Below, in pieces: positions 5,431-6,673 of a DNA stretch of 6,673 bases. Below the pieces are notes generated by a model that saw nothing but the letters and a program-made list of their open reading frames with translations, was not told the DNA's origin and did no database searches. Position 1 is the first letter of the stretch; each line of letters opens with the position of its first letter. The translations under genes and the position numbers were made by a program. Origin of the DNA: Rhodospirillaceae bacterium (lineage in GTDB: Bacteria; Pseudomonadota; Alphaproteobacteria; UBA828); the NCBI GenBank assembly GCA_028819955.1, contig JAPPKP010000233.1, positions 1 through 6,673 of the forward strand, read 5' to 3'.

Positions 5431-5616
5431 CTACACCCGCGGTCCCGCCTGCCGTATCAGCGGCATCACCCTCTCGCCGAAGTACTTCAGCTCCTCGTGG
5501 TAATCGAGCCACGAGAGGATGAAGCCTTCGACGCCGATGTCGGCGATGGCGAGCATCTCGTCCACCACCTGCTCCGGCGTTCCCAACAGCGGGTACCTTA
5601 CAACGCCGGCCGGCAA
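5431..5616 (-). pseudogene. C-terminal remnant of a luciferase-like (LLM) flavin-dependent monooxygenase
   Basis: About 55 residues match the end of bacterial luciferase-like monooxygenases: YPLLGTPEQVVDEM, then GVEGFILSWLDYHEEL and KYFGERVMPLIRQAG. In complete proteins (roughly 330-380 residues) these are the last segments, after the flavin-binding barrel, which is missing here. The frame can begin only at TTG 5616 and is closed by a TGA at 5620-5622 immediately upstream. Family-like sequence starts near 5595-5600, and from about 5617 the DNA belongs to the upstream region of a plus-strand gene. The gene was therefore cut by a deletion or rearrangement that removed its first five-sixths. Its intact ancestor probably led the minus-strand operon with the hydratase and hapCD, and may have hydroxylated an aromatic or related precursor. 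The fragment is not expected to be functional. Confidence 0.8.
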
Positions 5617-5714
5617 GGTTCACCCGCCCCCCTGCGCGGACTATTCTCCGGCGACCGATCCCCTGGCGATGGCGGCGACATGCAACCGCCCGCGCCGGGG
5701 CTGAGCGGCACACC

Positions 5715-5720
5715 GAGGGA
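5715..5720 (+). promoter_or_regulatory. Shine-Dalgarno site selecting a TTG start
   Basis: GAGGGA lies 7 bases before TTG 5728. The alternative in-frame ATG at 5680 has no comparable site, so the TTG start is preferred. Further upstream, TTCACC (5619-5624) and TATTCT (5642-5647) are 17 bases apart and could be a weak sigma-70 promoter for this gene. Confidence 0.55.
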
Positions 5721-5727
5721 GAGAGCC

Positions 5728-6495
5728 TTGGCCACCATTCTGTGCGAGCACGCGGACGATTGCCTGCGCATCCGCCTCAGCAACGGCACCGCCAACGCGC
5801 TGACGACGGCTGTCATCCGCGACCTCGCGCATGCGGTCGGGGAGGCCAACCGCGAGACCAAGGGCGCGCTGCTCTGCGGCGGCGAAAAATTCTTCTGCAA
5901 CGGCCTGGACCTTGACTGGGCGCTCGGATGCTCGCGCGCCGAGATCACGGAGATGTTTCACGCGCTGGCGGGGCTCATCCTGGCCATCCTGGAATCGCCG
6001 CTGCCCATCGTGGGCGCCATCAGAGGCCACGCCATCGGCGGCGGCATGGCCATCTACCTCGCCTGCGACCACCGCTACGCGGCCACCGGGCGCGTGCTGA
6101 TCGGCAAGCCCGAAATCCTGCTCGGCGTGCCCAATCCCTACTACGGCGACCAGCTCCTGCGCTTCGTGGCCGGAGACTTCGTCGCCTCGGACTTGATCTA
6201 CACCGGCAAGCTCGTCCGCGCCGACGAGGGCCGCGCCCTGGGCCTGGTTCATGAGGTGGGACCCAAGGAGGACATCGAAAGTATGGCGTGGGAGCGTCTG
6301 CTGTTCCTGCGCGACCTCGCGCCGGAGGCCTTCGTGGAATCCAAGCGCATGCGCCTCGGCAAGCTCTGCGCCGACCTGCGGGAGCAGATGCCCGCCCGCA
6401 TCGCCCGCCAGGTGGAGATCTGGTCCGGCGACGAGGCGCAGGCTCGCCTCCGCGCCGGCGCCGAGCGGCTCAAGCGCCGGCGGAGCGAAGACTGA
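5728..6495 (+). CDS. Crotonase-family enzyme, enoyl-CoA isomerase-like
   Basis: From TTG 5728 this is a 255-residue crotonase-fold protein, the usual length; an ATG at 5680 would give 271. The first oxyanion-hole region, GGEKFFCNGLDLDWA (51-65), resembles the FFSNGFDL pattern of plant-type delta3,delta2-enoyl-CoA isomerases. The second, RGHAIGGGMAIYLACD (99-114), has Ala108 where hydratases carry the first catalytic Glu (Glu144 in rat). The second catalytic position is kept as Glu129 in IGKPEILLG. A single acid favours double-bond isomerisation or another crotonase reaction over hydration. The tail is strongly basic (RLKRRRSED). It is oriented away from the minus-strand cluster and starts about 110 bases from the truncated monooxygenase, so it probably came to this position by the same rearrangement. 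The 67 bases after its stop show no terminator before the repeat array. Confidence 0.83.
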   Translation: MATILCEHADDCLRIRLSNGTANALTTAVIRDLAHAVGEANRETKGALLCGGEKFFCNGLDLDWALGCSRAEITEMFHALAGLILAILESPLPIVGAIRGHAIGGGMAIYLACDHRYAATGRVLIGKPEILLGVPNPYYGDQLLRFVAGDFVASDLIYTGKLVRADEGRALGLVHEVGPKEDIESMAWERLLFLRDLAPEAFVESKRMRLGKLCADLREQMPARIARQVEIWSGDEAQARLRAGAERLKRRRSED

Positions 6496-6562
6496 TCGTC
6501 CGCACCTCTCGCCGCGTTTCCGATCCGGTTCCGCGTCCCACGTCCGACAAGCAAGTCTGTCC

Positions 6563-6673
6563 GGGATTCGCCGGGATCAAGTGGGATGGAGTGGGATAAG
6601 TGGGATTCGCCGGGATATGTGGGATTCGCCGGGATATGTGGGATTCGCCGGGATATGTGGGATTCGCCGGGAT
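6563..6673. repeat. Tandem array of 19-bp units with phased GGGAT pentamers
   Basis: The unit GTGGGATTCGCCGGGATAT is repeated without mismatch at 6600-6618, 6619-6637 and 6638-6656, with a fourth copy (17 bases) cut by the window end. Upstream, 6563-6599 holds diverged half-units. GGGAT occurs 12 times, starting at 6563, 6573, 6583, 6593, 6602, 6612, 6621, 6631, 6640, 6650, 6659 and 6669, that is, in steps of 9-10 bases. The unit is not a multiple of 3, so it is not a coding repeat. G-runs separated by 7 and 6 bases fit the G-quadruplex pattern. There are no unique spacers, so it is not CRISPR. The true copy number lies beyond the window. Confidence 0.93.

Noticed and set aside
5390..5713. 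In-frame upstream extension of the minus-strand enoyl-CoA hydratase
   Set aside because: It is Arg/Gly/Ala-rich without similarity to crotonases, and overlaps the monooxygenase remnant in another frame. ATG 5389 has a proper ribosome site.
5404..5727. In-frame upstream extension of the plus-strand crotonase
   Set aside because: It is antisense to the monooxygenase remnant and unlike the family N-terminus. The TTG 5728 start has a good ribosome site and gives normal family length.
6563..6673. CRISPR array
   Set aside because: Units follow each other directly every 19 bases with no unique spacers and no palindromic repeat, and no cas genes are present.

Overview
This GC-rich window (mostly about two-thirds G+C by eye) looks like part of a proteobacterial chromosome, most likely alphaproteobacterial. 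The grounds are the base composition, clear Shine-Dalgarno sites, a tRNA-Ser gene with an encoded CCA end, and the type of catabolic genes. The species cannot be named from the sequence.

Layout, left to right. (i) 1-487 is a low-GC margin (about 53% G+C over the first 240 bases by hand count) with an 11-bp direct repeat, one unrecognised 94-residue ORF and probable coding debris. (ii) 488-1768 (-) is an intact DegT/DnrJ/EryC1/StrS-type PLP aminotransferase. (iii) 1769-1904 is a non-coding gap whose tRNA-proximal third is AT-rich. (iv) 1905-1994 (-) is tRNA-Ser(CGA). (v) 2030-5616 is a minus-strand catabolic cluster. In transcription order it holds a C-terminal remnant of a luciferase-like flavin monooxygenase, an enoyl-CoA hydratase with both catalytic glutamates, the small and large subunits of a two-component hydroquinone 1,2-dioxygenase (HapC/HapD, PnpC/PnpD type), and a class I CoA-transferase subunit A. 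(vi) 5728-6495 (+) is a second, divergent crotonase-fold enzyme, isomerase-like in its active site. (vii) 6563-6673 is a tandem array of GGGAT-containing units that runs off the window end.

The core is the hapCD pair, which should cleave hydroquinone (or a substituted hydroquinone) to a 4-hydroxymuconic semialdehyde. In the known Hap/Pnp pathways a dehydrogenase and a maleylacetate reductase then lead to 3-oxoadipate, which a CoA-transferase activates. Here neither of those two genes is present. The dioxygenase instead sits between an enoyl-CoA hydratase and a CoA-transferase subunit A whose partner subunit B is missing, with a tRNA gene in its expected place. Together with the decapitated monooxygenase at the upstream end, this points either to a rearranged, partly decayed aromatic operon or to a variant route that uses CoA thioesters. 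The most useful points for follow-up are the odd gene set around hapCD, the orphan CoA-transferase subunit, the breakpoint near 5600, and the phased G-tract repeats at 2911-2950 and 6563-6673.
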